A stretch of DNA of 5,157 nucleotides from Planctomycetaceae bacterium (lineage in GTDB: Bacteria; Planctomycetota; Planctomycetia; Pirellulales; Pirellulaceae). The notes under the pieces are model-generated. The model was not told where the DNA came from, searched no databases, and worked only from the letters and a program-made list of their open reading frames with translations. Position 1 is the first letter of the stretch. Each line of letters begins with the position of its first letter. Shown in pieces: positions 1 through 5,157 of this stretch. The stretch lies in the NCBI GenBank assembly GCA_002702965.1, contig PADE01000261.1, forward strand, positions 3,770 to 8,926, in the 5' to 3' direction. A program made the translations under genes and the position numbers.

Positions 1-1
1 A

Positions 2-1381
2 CTCCAAGGGCACACCAAGCCTGTCATTAGTGTGATTTTCAGCCCTGAGGGTGAGCGGTTGGCATCTGCGAGTTTCGACACAACAGTCAAGGTATGGGAC
101 GGGGCCACGGGTGAAGAGATGCGCACGCTCAAAGGACACACCAAGATTGTTCGGACTGTTGATTTCAGCCCGGACGGCAAGTGGCTGGTTTCTGCGAGTG
201 GCGACCGAACGGTGAAGCTGTGGGACGCGGCGACGGGCCAGGGGACACTGACACTCCAAGGCCACACCAAGGGCGTTTCCAGCGCAAGTTTCAGCCCGGA
301 CGGCAATCGGCTGGTCTCTGCGAGTGGCGACCGAACGGTGAGGTTGTGGGACGCCGCCACGGGGCGAGAACTGCGCACGCTCAAAGGGCACACTCAGCCT
401 GTCACTAGCGTAAGTTTCAGCCCGGACGGTAAGCGGCTGGCCTCGGCGGGTATCGACACGACCGTAACGTTGTGGGACGCGGCCATGGACCAGGAGACAC
501 TTACGCTCAATCATACTAGCGCGGTCCGCAGCGTGAGTTTCAGTGCAGATGGCAAGCGGCTGGCCTCAGCGAGCGACGACACCACAGTGAAAATCTGGGA
601 CGTGGAGACAGGCCAGGAGCTGCGCACACTCCACGGGCACGCCGTTGCCGTCAAAAGCCCGAGTTTCAGTCCGGACGGGAGACAGCTGGCCTCCGCGAGT
701 GTGGACGGGACGGTGAAGGTGTGGGACACAGCCACGGGCCAGGAGATGCGCACGCTCCAAGGGCATACCCACCCCGTCGTGAGCGTGAGCTTCAGTCCAG
801 ACGGCACGCGGTTGGCCACCGCGAGCGTCGACAAAACGGTGAAGGTGTGGGACGCAACCACAGACCTGGCGATGCTTACGCTCAGTCACACTAGCGCGGT
901 CCGCAGCGTGAGTTTCAGCCCGGATGGGACGCAGCTGGCCTCCGCGAGTATCGACGGGGAAGTGAAGGTGTGGGACCCGACTAACGGCCAGGGAAGGCAC
1001 GCGTTCATGGGACACCGTAGCACGGTCTGGAGCGTGAGCTTCAGCCCGGACGGCAAGCGATTGGCTACGGCGAGTGACGATACGACAGTGAAGGTCTGGG
1101 ACGCGGCCACGGGCCAGGAGATGCTTGCGCTTCAGGGCCACGCGGTTCCCGTCATTAGTGTGAGTTTCAGCCCGGGAGGAAGACGGCTGGTATCTGCGAG
1201 TTTTGATGGAACAGTAAAGCTATGGAATGCGGCGACGGGCCAGGAGACACTGACACTCCAAGGCCACTCAGTTCCCGTCATTAGCGTGAGTTTCAGCCCG
1301 GATGGCAATCGGTTGGCCAGCGCGAGCGTCGACAAAACGGTGAAGGTGTGGGACGCCCGTCCATGGACGCCGGAACTGCGT
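2..1381 (+). repeat. Eleven tandem WD40-coding units of 126 or 123 bp
   Basis: Units begin at about 2, 128, 254, 380, 506, 629, 755, 881, 1004, 1130 and 1256. Nine are 42 codons long. Units 5 (506-628) and 8 (881-1003) are 41 codons because the GH dipeptide has lost its Gly (LNHTSAV and LSHTSAV). Similarity persists at the DNA level: 820-855 and 1321-1356 are identical over 36 bp, and 515-543 and 890-918 over 29 bp. The latter pair is 375 bp apart, exactly three units, which suggests block duplication or gene conversion. Confidence 0.92.
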
Positions 1382-1540
1382 GCCCAGTCACATGCGCGTG
1401 GCCTGTTGACATCCAGACGCAGTCAGGTGGAGTCGCTGAATGCACTCCAGGAGGTGATTCGCAGCGACCAGACAATCAGTGACCAGGTCCGCCAGCAGGC
1501 ACTCGAGTGGTCGCCGCTCTTTTGGGACGCTCGCCACTAG
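2..1540 (+). CDS. WD40 repeat protein, 5' end outside the window
   Basis: The reading frame is open from base 2, so the start lies upstream; the GTG at 32 falls inside a repeat and is not a credible start. The visible 512 residues contain eleven WD40 repeats, each with a GH near its start, an FSPDG turn, LASAS, an Asp before TVK and a closing WD. These fold as beta-propeller blades that serve as protein-binding scaffolds. Eleven blades exceed one seven-bladed propeller, so at least two propellers are likely. After the last WD (near 1354) comes a tail of about 60 residues with 'ARPWTPEL' and 'ISDQVRQQALE', resembling the C-terminal tail I know from planctomycete WD40 proteins. In that phylum such arrays often sit behind a Ser/Thr protein kinase domain, but whether a kinase is present here cannot be seen. 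No frameshift or internal stop was found. The TAG is at 1538-1540. Confidence 0.93.
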   Translation, partial: LQGHTKPVISVIFSPEGERLASASFDTTVKVWDGATGEEMRTLKGHTKIVRTVDFSPDGKWLVSASGDRTVKLWDAATGQGTLTLQGHTKGVSSASFSPDGNRLVSASGDRTVRLWDAATGRELRTLKGHTQPVTSVSFSPDGKRLASAGIDTTVTLWDAAMDQETLTLNHTSAVRSVSFSADGKRLASASDDTTVKIWDVETGQELRTLHGHAVAVKSPSFSPDGRQLASASVDGTVKVWDTATGQEMRTLQGHTHPVVSVSFSPDGTRLATASVDKTVKVWDATTDLAMLTLSHTSAVRSVSFSPDGTQLASASIDGEVKVWDPTNGQGRHAFMGHRSTVWSVSFSPDGKRLATASDDTTVKVWDAATGQEMLALQGHAVPVISVSFSPGGRRLVSASFDGTVKLWNAATGQETLTLQGHSVPVISVSFSPDGNRLASASVDKTVKVWDARPWTPELRAQSHARGLLTSRRSQVESLNALQEVIRSDQTISDQVRQQALEWSPLFWDARH

Positions 1541-1598
1541 CCATGATGGTGAGTACTAGGCGTGTTTTGCGCGGGGTTATGTACCAGGGGAGATTAAA

Positions 1599-1616
1599 CA
1601 CCAATATAGAGGCTGG
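1599..1616 (+). repeat. 18-bp direct repeat, left copy
   Basis: CACCAATATAGAGGCTGG is found here and again at 2331-2348, same orientation and no mismatch. The two copies are 732 bp apart and bracket the whole minus-strand LRR lipoprotein gene. Similarity stops sharply on both sides. It could mark the ends of a gene cassette, be a dispersed intergenic repeat, or be a shared regulatory element. Its reverse strand contains TATATT, which resembles a -10 box, but I see no matching -35 box. Confidence 0.75.
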
Positions 1617-1630
1617 CGCGGCGGCGGGTG

Positions 1631-1657
1631 GCCAGCAACCGGACCCGCACCGGTGGC
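1631..1657. terminator. Possible hairpin between convergent genes
   Basis: GCCA (1631-1634) plus CCGG (1639-1642) can pair with CCGG (1650-1653) plus TGGC (1654-1657), giving an eight-pair stem with a four-base bulge and a seven-base loop. It lies between two converging genes, where a bidirectional terminator would be expected. There is no T-tract on either strand, and GC-rich DNA forms such stems by chance, so the call is weak. Confidence 0.22.
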
Positions 1658-1674
1658 AGGAGGGGCGGCGGGGG

Positions 1675-2298
1675 CTAGTGATAGATCTTGCACGGCAGTT
1701 TCTTACGCAGTTCAGCGATTCCCGCATCGGTGACTTGGGTGCGATGCAGGTTGAGCCTCTGCAAGACAAATCGTCCCTCGAAGTTCACCAGCCCAGCGTC
1801 GGTGATCTGTGTGCCGTCGAGGTTAATGATCAGCAGGGGCATTTCCTTAAGATGTACGAGACCCGCGTCGCCGACTTGGGTATTTGCGAGACCGATGGTC
1901 TCCAGTTTGGTCAAGCCCTTGAGGTGTACTAGTCCCGCATCGGTGATCTGAGTTTCATGGAGGGTGAGCCACGTCAGGTTGGTCAATCCTCTGAGATGCA
2001 CCATTCCTGCATCGGTAATGCGACTGCCCGTGAGGTGTAACGACTCCAGCAGGGTCAATCCCGCAAGATTCTTGAGATCGGCGTCGGTGATCTCTTTATT
2101 GTCTTTGAGATCAACCGAAGTCACGTCATAAGTTGGCTTCCCACTGGCATCCAACTGTTCGAAGTTTTGTTTTCGTTCAATCTTGGCTCCGAGCTTCTTT
2201 AGCGCGGCAACATGCTCCGCGATTTCCTGCGAGCTTGGCCCACATCCCATCACCCCGACCATCCCCATCACCAGCAGCAGACCCAGCAGACGTTTCAT
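1675..2298 (-). CDS. LRR lipoprotein (207 aa), complete
   Basis: The N-terminus has the MKR charge pair, a hydrophobic core and a lipobox V16-M17-G18-C19, predicting export and lipidation at Cys19. Met at -2 is less common but tolerated. Residues 25-45 (IAEHVAALKKLGAKIER) form a lead-in motif that also appears, in diverged form, in the next gene. From residue 70 there are five leucine-rich repeats of 24, 24, 24, 23 and 24 residues of the type ITDAGLVHLKGLTKLETIGL, then a C-terminal cap (VTDAGIAELRKKLPCKIYH). Such repeats form curved binding surfaces; the ligand is unknown. The ATG at 2296-2298 is supported by a strong ribosome binding site and by the signal peptide that starts there. It converges on the WD40 gene and diverges from the broken LRR-SUMF1 gene. 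No damage is visible, unlike its neighbours to the right. Confidence 0.92.
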   Translation of the reverse strand: MKRLLGLLLVMGMVGVMGCGPSSQEIAEHVAALKKLGAKIERKQNFEQLDASGKPTYDVTSVDLKDNKEITDADLKNLAGLTLLESLHLTGSRITDAGMVHLRGLTNLTWLTLHETQITDAGLVHLKGLTKLETIGLANTQVGDAGLVHLKEMPLLIINLDGTQITDAGLVNFEGRFVLQRLNLHRTQVTDAGIAELRKKLPCKIYH

Positions 2299-2304
2299 GT
2301 GCAG

Positions 2305-2310
2305 CTCCTT
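2305..2310 (-). promoter_or_regulatory. Ribosome binding site of the minus-strand LRR lipoprotein
   Basis: On the minus strand this reads AAGGAG, six bases before the ATG at 2298. It is close to the ideal Shine-Dalgarno sequence and fixes the start codon. Confidence 0.8.
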
Positions 2311-2330
2311 CGGTTGGCGTATCCAGACGG

Positions 2331-2348
2331 CACCAATATAGAGGCTGG
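2331..2348 (+). repeat. 18-bp direct repeat, right copy
   Basis: This is identical to 1599-1616. It lies between the minus-strand lipoprotein gene and the truncated LRR-SUMF1 gene. Its last base is the first base of the GTG that opens the damaged gene's reading frame, and it contains a stop (TAG, 2339-2341) in that frame. The repeat therefore coincides with the point where the downstream gene's 5' end has been lost. Confidence 0.75.
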
Positions 2349-3161
2349 TGTGGGGGCCCTCGGAGGAAGGTGGGGGGCCCTCGGAGGAAGAGAGTCTTGC
2401 GGCTTTGGGGATACACGCAATCAGGATCGAGCGGAATGAACTGGGCGAAGTTGTTGAAATGCAACTCCACCTCTATTCTTCCAACGAACAACTGGTGTAC
2501 GTCAAGGGATTGGCCAAGCTGGAGACGCTCGACCTCCAGAACTGCCGCCAGATCACCGACGCGGGGCTGCTGCACCTCAAAGGATTGGCGAACCTGACGA
2601 GTCTTGTCCTTGCCGGCACCCGAGTTACCGACACGGGAATGGTGCACCTCAAGGGGCTGGCCAACCTTGAGACTCTCTTACTCGACAACACCAACATCAC
2701 CGACGCTGGTCTGGTGCATCTTAAGGGCCTGACAAAGCTTGGATACCTAAAACCTTTCCGACACCCAAGTCACTAACGCTGGTGTGGCCGACCTGCAAAA
2801 AACATTGTCTGATTGTGAGATCCTGTATGCTGCTGGACAACGAACTGAACAACCAACCAAACAACCGACTGAGCTCGCGATAAAATCTATCACTAACACG
2901 ATCGGCATGACACTTAACGAAATCCCTGCTGGTACATTCTTTATGGGCTCTCCAGAAGGGGAAGAAAAAAGAGAGAATGGCGAAACCCAACACAAAGTCA
3001 AGATCAGAAAAGCGTTCTATATTCAAACCACAGAAGTTACCCAAGGGCAGTGGAAGGCCTATAAACCAAAAGTAGCCAATGTATTTCGGCTTGTCCTGGA
3101 AGTGGAAAAACCCTTGGAATCCAGGAAGCCGTCCAACACTAAAAAAAGTGAGCTGCCCTGA
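2348..3161 (+). pseudogene. Broken LRR-SUMF1 fusion: 5'-truncated, frameshifted, 3' part missing
   Basis: In frame from 2348 the protein is first low-complexity, then from about 2390 matches the lead-in of LRR lipoproteins (SLAALGIHAIRIERNELGEV). Repeats with ITDAGLLHLKGLANL, VTDTGMVHLKGLANL and ITDAGLVHLKGLTKL follow. At 2749-2752 an AAAA run shifts the frame. Dropping one A gives KLGYLNLSDTQVTNAGVADL, which restores the 24-residue period, and the second frame continues to the stop at 3159-3161. That part holds the start of a SUMF1/FGE-like domain (NTIGMTLNEIPAGTFFMGSP, later FYIQTTEVTQGQWKA). After about 3060 the sequence no longer resembles the family. There is no signal peptide and no good ribosome binding site at the GTG, so about 30 N-terminal residues seem lost. 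The matching C-terminal SUMF1 half may be the fragment at 4691-5075. A single-base read error could explain the frameshift, but not the lost ends. Confidence 0.82.
2351..2390. repeat. Two tandem copies of a GC-rich 20-bp unit
   Basis: TGGGGGCCCTCGGAGGAAGG at 2351-2370 is followed directly by a second copy at 2371-2390 that has one more G in its G-run and lacks the last G. Each unit includes GGGCCC and the near-palindrome CCTCGGAGG. In the LRR frame it would encode GPSEEGGGPSEE, unlike any part of the related lipoproteins, so it is probably not original coding sequence. Confidence 0.75.
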
Positions 3162-3258
3162 CAGTTCAATACCCAGGCTTCAAGAATGTCCTGCCATCGT
3201 GACGGATAGCAGATTGGCTGCAGCGGACGAAGATGGGGACTGTGTGGAATAATATCTT
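3162..3258. other. Unassigned spacer before the second lipoprotein gene
   Basis: Nothing recognisable was found in any frame. The short frames here do not resemble the missing middle of the SUMF1 domain. The stretch from about 2800 to 3300 is visibly richer in A and T than the WD40 gene, which would fit a different origin. Confidence 0.4.
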
Positions 3259-3265
3259 AAGGGGA
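3259..3265 (+). promoter_or_regulatory. Ribosome binding site deciding the start at 3272
   Basis: AAGGGGA lies six bases before the ATG at 3272. That start directly precedes a textbook lipoprotein signal (MKKSLAICLLLLLVVGC). It is preferred over the in-frame ATG at 3233, which would put 13 polar residues in front of the signal peptide. Confidence 0.7.
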
Positions 3266-3271
3266 AACGTT

Positions 3272-4399
3272 ATGAAAAAGTCACTTGCCATCTGTTTGCT
3301 GTTGTTGCTGGTCGTGGGATGTGGGGAGAATAATAACACGGCCAGGAATGCTGCCAAAGAATTGACGATTGAGAATCTTTCCGGGGTTTATGAAAGAGAA
3401 GTGGATGGCATGCAATTCAAGCTTGTCATCGATAAGTCGGGAACCTTTAAAGATTACTTTCAGAACCTCTTCGACGATGTGAGCGGTGCTACTTTCATGG
3501 AGCAGGCTGGAGGAAAGTGTAAGGTAGTCGAGAAGGAAGTTCATTTTCACTATCAAGCCCCGGCTAATCTCGCCAAGATGGGTCGCGTCTCTGTCTTTAA
3601 GGTGCAGCAGGATGGCAGCCTGGCGGTCATTGCCGGGATCACCCATGAAAAACGACACGATCTTTCCGAAGAAGAAAGGTCGGAAACGCACGACTGGCTG
3701 AAGCAATCTGACAGCGTGGCTAGTAAGGGTTTTCGTATCGTGAACCCGAAGTCAGCGGTCAGCAGAGAGCAAGACGAAGAATTGTCTGAGTTCCTTGGGG
3801 AACTTGATGGGCAGGAGGGCGGCAGCGACATCCATGCTCCTGAGCCGACTTCCCCCTCGGATGCCCAGGCCGGGAATCCTGGCGAGACAACGGCATCGAA
3901 AAAGGAAACGCTGGTATGGGTATCTGCTCCGGATAACCCTCAGAATGTTTTGGTGGAGCAGAAAATTCGCAATAAAATCAACAAGTCTACGGGTGAAATC
4001 AGCGGAGCAGACCTGGAGAAGGTGGAGTCGCTCACTTTCGTCTTGAAACTAAACGACGAGGGCCTCAAGGAAGTGGCGAAGCTCAAGCGTCTCAAGCATC
4101 TTCTCTTAGTGTAAACCCGTATTACAGACACAGGGCTTCGAGACCTGGCGACACTTCCGAACCTCGTGTCCCTGACGATCAGTGGCTCGGACATAACAGA
4201 TGCAGGCCTCAAGGAGTTGGCCAAAGTGTCTAGCCTCGTAGATCTTGGCTTACCGGCTACACGAGTAACCGACCAAGGACTGCAGGAGTTAGCGAAGCTT
4301 AAGAATCTCTTCGATCTTAACCTGGGAGGGACCAGGGTGACCAAGGCAGGTGTGGCTGCCTTGCAGAAGGCATTGCCGAATTGCAGTATCCGCCACTAA
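3272..4399 (+). pseudogene. LRR lipoprotein gene split by an in-frame TAA
   Basis: From the ATG at 3272 the frame runs 280 codons to a TAA at 4112-4114 and continues in the same frame to a second TAA at 4397-4399. A lipobox V14-V15-G16-C17 predicts a lipoprotein. Residues of about 30-150 form a charged, probably beta-rich domain (LSGVYEREVDGMQFKLVIDK) that I do not recognise. A Glu/Pro/Ser-rich linker follows (about 180-215), then an LRR lead-in (KINKSTGEISGADLEKVESL) and the first repeats. The stop falls where a repeat normally has a residue before TRITDTGLRDL. Three further repeats and the usual cap (GVAALQKALPNCSIRH) lie beyond it, so the 375-codon frame was one gene. The 280-residue product might still be made, ending within the LRR. 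A sequencing error or stop readthrough are the alternatives. An orphan LRR protein starting at 4166 is unlikely. Confidence 0.82.
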
Positions 4400-4438
4400 C
4401 CGACCTGCTGCTCCCACCCCAGAGTCACCCGAGCGCCT

Positions 4439-4693
4439 TCACGGTTTTATACCCAGTCGCTGCGCCGAAAAGACATTCCCCGTCGGCCTGGCAGGAAGCG
4501 TTTGTTTCCATTGCTTGATTCTCTGGATCAAGTCCGAGGCAGTTTGCGGCTGATCTTTCTTTAAGTCACGTGTTTCATACGGATCCGCCACGATGTCGTA
4601 GAGTTCCCAGTAGTCGAGTCGGGTATTGGCGACCAGCTTCCAATTCTGGTGGACGACCGTGTAGGCAACCCAGTGGTGTGGCTTGCTTTTGCG
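4439..4693 (-). pseudogene. Arylsulfatase C-terminal fragment
   Basis: The minus strand encodes a typical end of a type I sulfatase: KPHHWVAYTVVHQNWKLVA, then LDYWELYDIVADPYETRDLK, then IKQWKQTLPARPTGNVFSA and a stop at 4439-4441. The motif pattern 'WKL...YELYD...DP.E..DL' is the standard C-terminal subdomain of these enzymes, which hydrolyse sulfate esters and are abundant in planctomycetes. Only about 85 residues remain of a family usually near 450-500. The catalytic N-terminal part with the Cys/Ser-x-Pro-x-Arg formylglycine site is absent. The frame stays open to 4897, but beyond about 4693 it is the reverse strand of the SUMF1 fragment and has no sulfatase character. The fragment should be non-functional. 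It converges on the lipoprotein gene that ends at 4399, with 39 bp between. Confidence 0.82.
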
Positions 4694-5075
4694 TGCCGTG
4701 CCGGAACGACGACGGCTTATAGCTTTGGTGATGATGCTTCGGAGATGGGAGAGTACGCGTGGTACAAGGAGAATGCCACGCTCGTAGGGCAGAAATATGC
4801 CCACACTGTCGGCCAGAAAAAGCCCAACCCGTGGGGGCTGTACGACATGCACGGTAACGTTTGGGAGTGGTGTGAGGACTGGCATGGTGTGTATCACGCT
4901 GATGCGGCGACAGATCCGGCCGGGCCGTCGTCGGGCTCTTCCCGCGTGTCCCGTGGCGGCGGTTGGACGCCGCGACGCCGAGTTTTGTCGGTCGGCGTCC
5001 CGCTTCAGGTTCTTCCCGTCGTACCGCTACGGCTACTACGGCTTTCGTGTTGCCTTGAGTCCGTCTGGTCAGTAG
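4691..5075 (+). pseudogene. SUMF1/FGE-like domain, C-terminal fragment with a frameshift
   Basis: From about 4691 the plus strand reads ACRAGTTTAYSFGDDASE, then the family hallmark GLYDMHGNVWEWCEDW (4835-4882), then SSRVSRGGGW (ending 4966). One base too many follows. Deleting a C at about 4973 gives GGGWTPDAEFCRSASRFR, then YYGFRVALSPSGQ and a TAG at 5073-5075. This restores the usual six residues between the Trp and the Cys. The fold is that of formylglycine-generating enzymes and related proteins. Aligned to human FGE, only the second active-site cysteine (Cys341) has a match; the position of Cys336 is Pro. It therefore belonged to the broader non-oxidase SUMF1 group and was probably not a sulfatase-activating enzyme. 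The N-terminal half is missing here and may be the piece ending near 3060. No start codon or ribosome binding site is apparent. Confidence 0.83.
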
Positions 5076-5109
5076 GCGGAGCCTAACCAAGTCGCGTAGC
5101 CTCTTGTCT

Positions 5110-5152
5110 GCAGGCACGTAGGTCGCGCCTGCGGAGCAGCGACCGTAGCTGC
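5110..5152. repeat. Overlapping inverted repeats downstream of the SUMF1 fragment
   Basis: Three perfect stems interlock: GCAGGC (5110-5115) with GCCTGC (5127-5132), GGTCGC (5121-5126) with GCGACC (5139-5144), and GCAGC (5136-5140) with GCTGC (5148-5152). The first two overlap in pseudoknot order, and the second and third exclude each other. It may be a dispersed intergenic repeat or a terminator-like structure. It could continue past the window edge. No T-tract is visible. Confidence 0.45.
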
Positions 5153-5157
5153 CGGAG

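Larger units (their letters stand above)
1541..1674. other. Intergenic region between convergent genes
   Basis: This 134-bp stretch separates the end of the WD40 gene from the end of the minus-strand LRR lipoprotein gene. No credible coding sequence was found on either strand. It holds the left copy of the 18-bp direct repeat and a GC-rich stretch with a possible hairpin. Confidence 0.6.

Noticed and set aside
511..1335. Several antisense open frames across the WD40 gene, including a 191-codon one
   Set aside because: They mirror the repeat periodicity of the coding strand, have no family resemblance and no ribosome binding sites.
2..1381. Regular direct repeats that could suggest a CRISPR array
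   Set aside because: The 126-bp period is one WD40 unit, the frame is open throughout, and there are no unique spacers between short identical repeats.
1507..1932. Plus-strand open frame of 141 codons spanning the intergenic region and the lipoprotein gene
   Set aside because: It overlaps the WD40 end and runs antisense to a convincing lipoprotein; its product has no recognisable domain.
2212..2439. Plus-strand frame containing TNIEAG, also seen near 1600
   Set aside because: The shared peptide is only the translation of the 18-bp DNA repeat, and the rest of both frames is unrelated.
3166..3357. Minus-strand 63-codon frame over the start of the second lipoprotein
   Set aside because: It is antisense to a clear signal peptide and has no recognised motif or ribosome binding site.
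4112..4114. Selenocysteine or pyrrolysine recoding of the internal stop
   Set aside because: The codon is TAA; selenocysteine uses TGA and pyrrolysine uses TAG.
4439..4897. Calling the whole minus-strand frame as a 152-aa sulfatase gene
   Set aside because: Only the last 85 or so residues resemble a sulfatase; the first part is the reverse strand of SUMF1 coding sequence.
4439..5075. A functional sulfatase plus activating-enzyme pair
   Set aside because: The sulfatase lacks its catalytic half, and the SUMF1 piece lacks its N-terminal half and the residue matching Cys336 of FGE.
4575..5117. Minus-strand 180-codon open frame at the right end
   Set aside because: It is a low-complexity Arg/Pro/Thr-rich shadow overlapping both the sulfatase and SUMF1 fragments in a different frame.

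Overview
The window looks like a piece of a Planctomycetota chromosome, of the Pirellulales or Gemmatales kind. This is inferred from family content and not proven. Four things point there: a long WD40 array with the 'FSPDG..LASAS.D.TVK.WD' consensus and a planctomycete-style C-terminal tail, several 24-residue 'ITDAGLVHLKGL' leucine-rich repeat (LRR) proteins, a formylglycine-generating-enzyme-like (SUMF1) domain, and an arylsulfatase tail. There is no rRNA, tRNA, CRISPR array or recognisable transposase.

Layout. Positions 2-1540 (+) hold the 3' part of a WD40 protein with eleven blade repeats; its start lies outside the window. Positions 1541-1674 are non-coding. A complete LRR lipoprotein gene lies on the minus strand at 1675-2298, and an exact 18-bp direct repeat (1599-1616 and 2331-2348) brackets it. 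From 2348 to 3161 (+) runs a damaged LRR-SUMF1 fusion gene: it lacks its 5' end, carries a one-base frameshift near 2750, and loses SUMF1 similarity after about 3060. A second LRR lipoprotein gene starts at 3272 (+) and would run to 4399, but an in-frame TAA at 4112-4114 splits it. A sulfatase C-terminal fragment (4439 to about 4693, -) meets head-on a C-terminal SUMF1 fragment (about 4691-5075, +), which has its own one-base frameshift near 4973. The last 50 bases carry overlapping inverted repeats.

Interpretation. Only the WD40 gene (as far as seen) and the minus-strand LRR lipoprotein look intact. The rest is a patchwork of broken genes. The two SUMF1 pieces have the same orientation and complementary extents, so they may be halves of one LRR-SUMF1 gene, split by arrival of the LRR lipoprotein and sulfatase DNA and losing roughly 55 residues of the middle. 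The two frameshifts are single extra bases in slippage-prone sequence, so assembly or read error must be excluded before calling those two points biological. The sulfatase and SUMF1 breakpoints cannot be explained by single-base errors. I see no convincing new defence or biosynthetic system. The most interesting features are the gene-shuffling scars, the flanking 18-bp repeat, and an unrecognised extracytoplasmic domain in the second lipoprotein.
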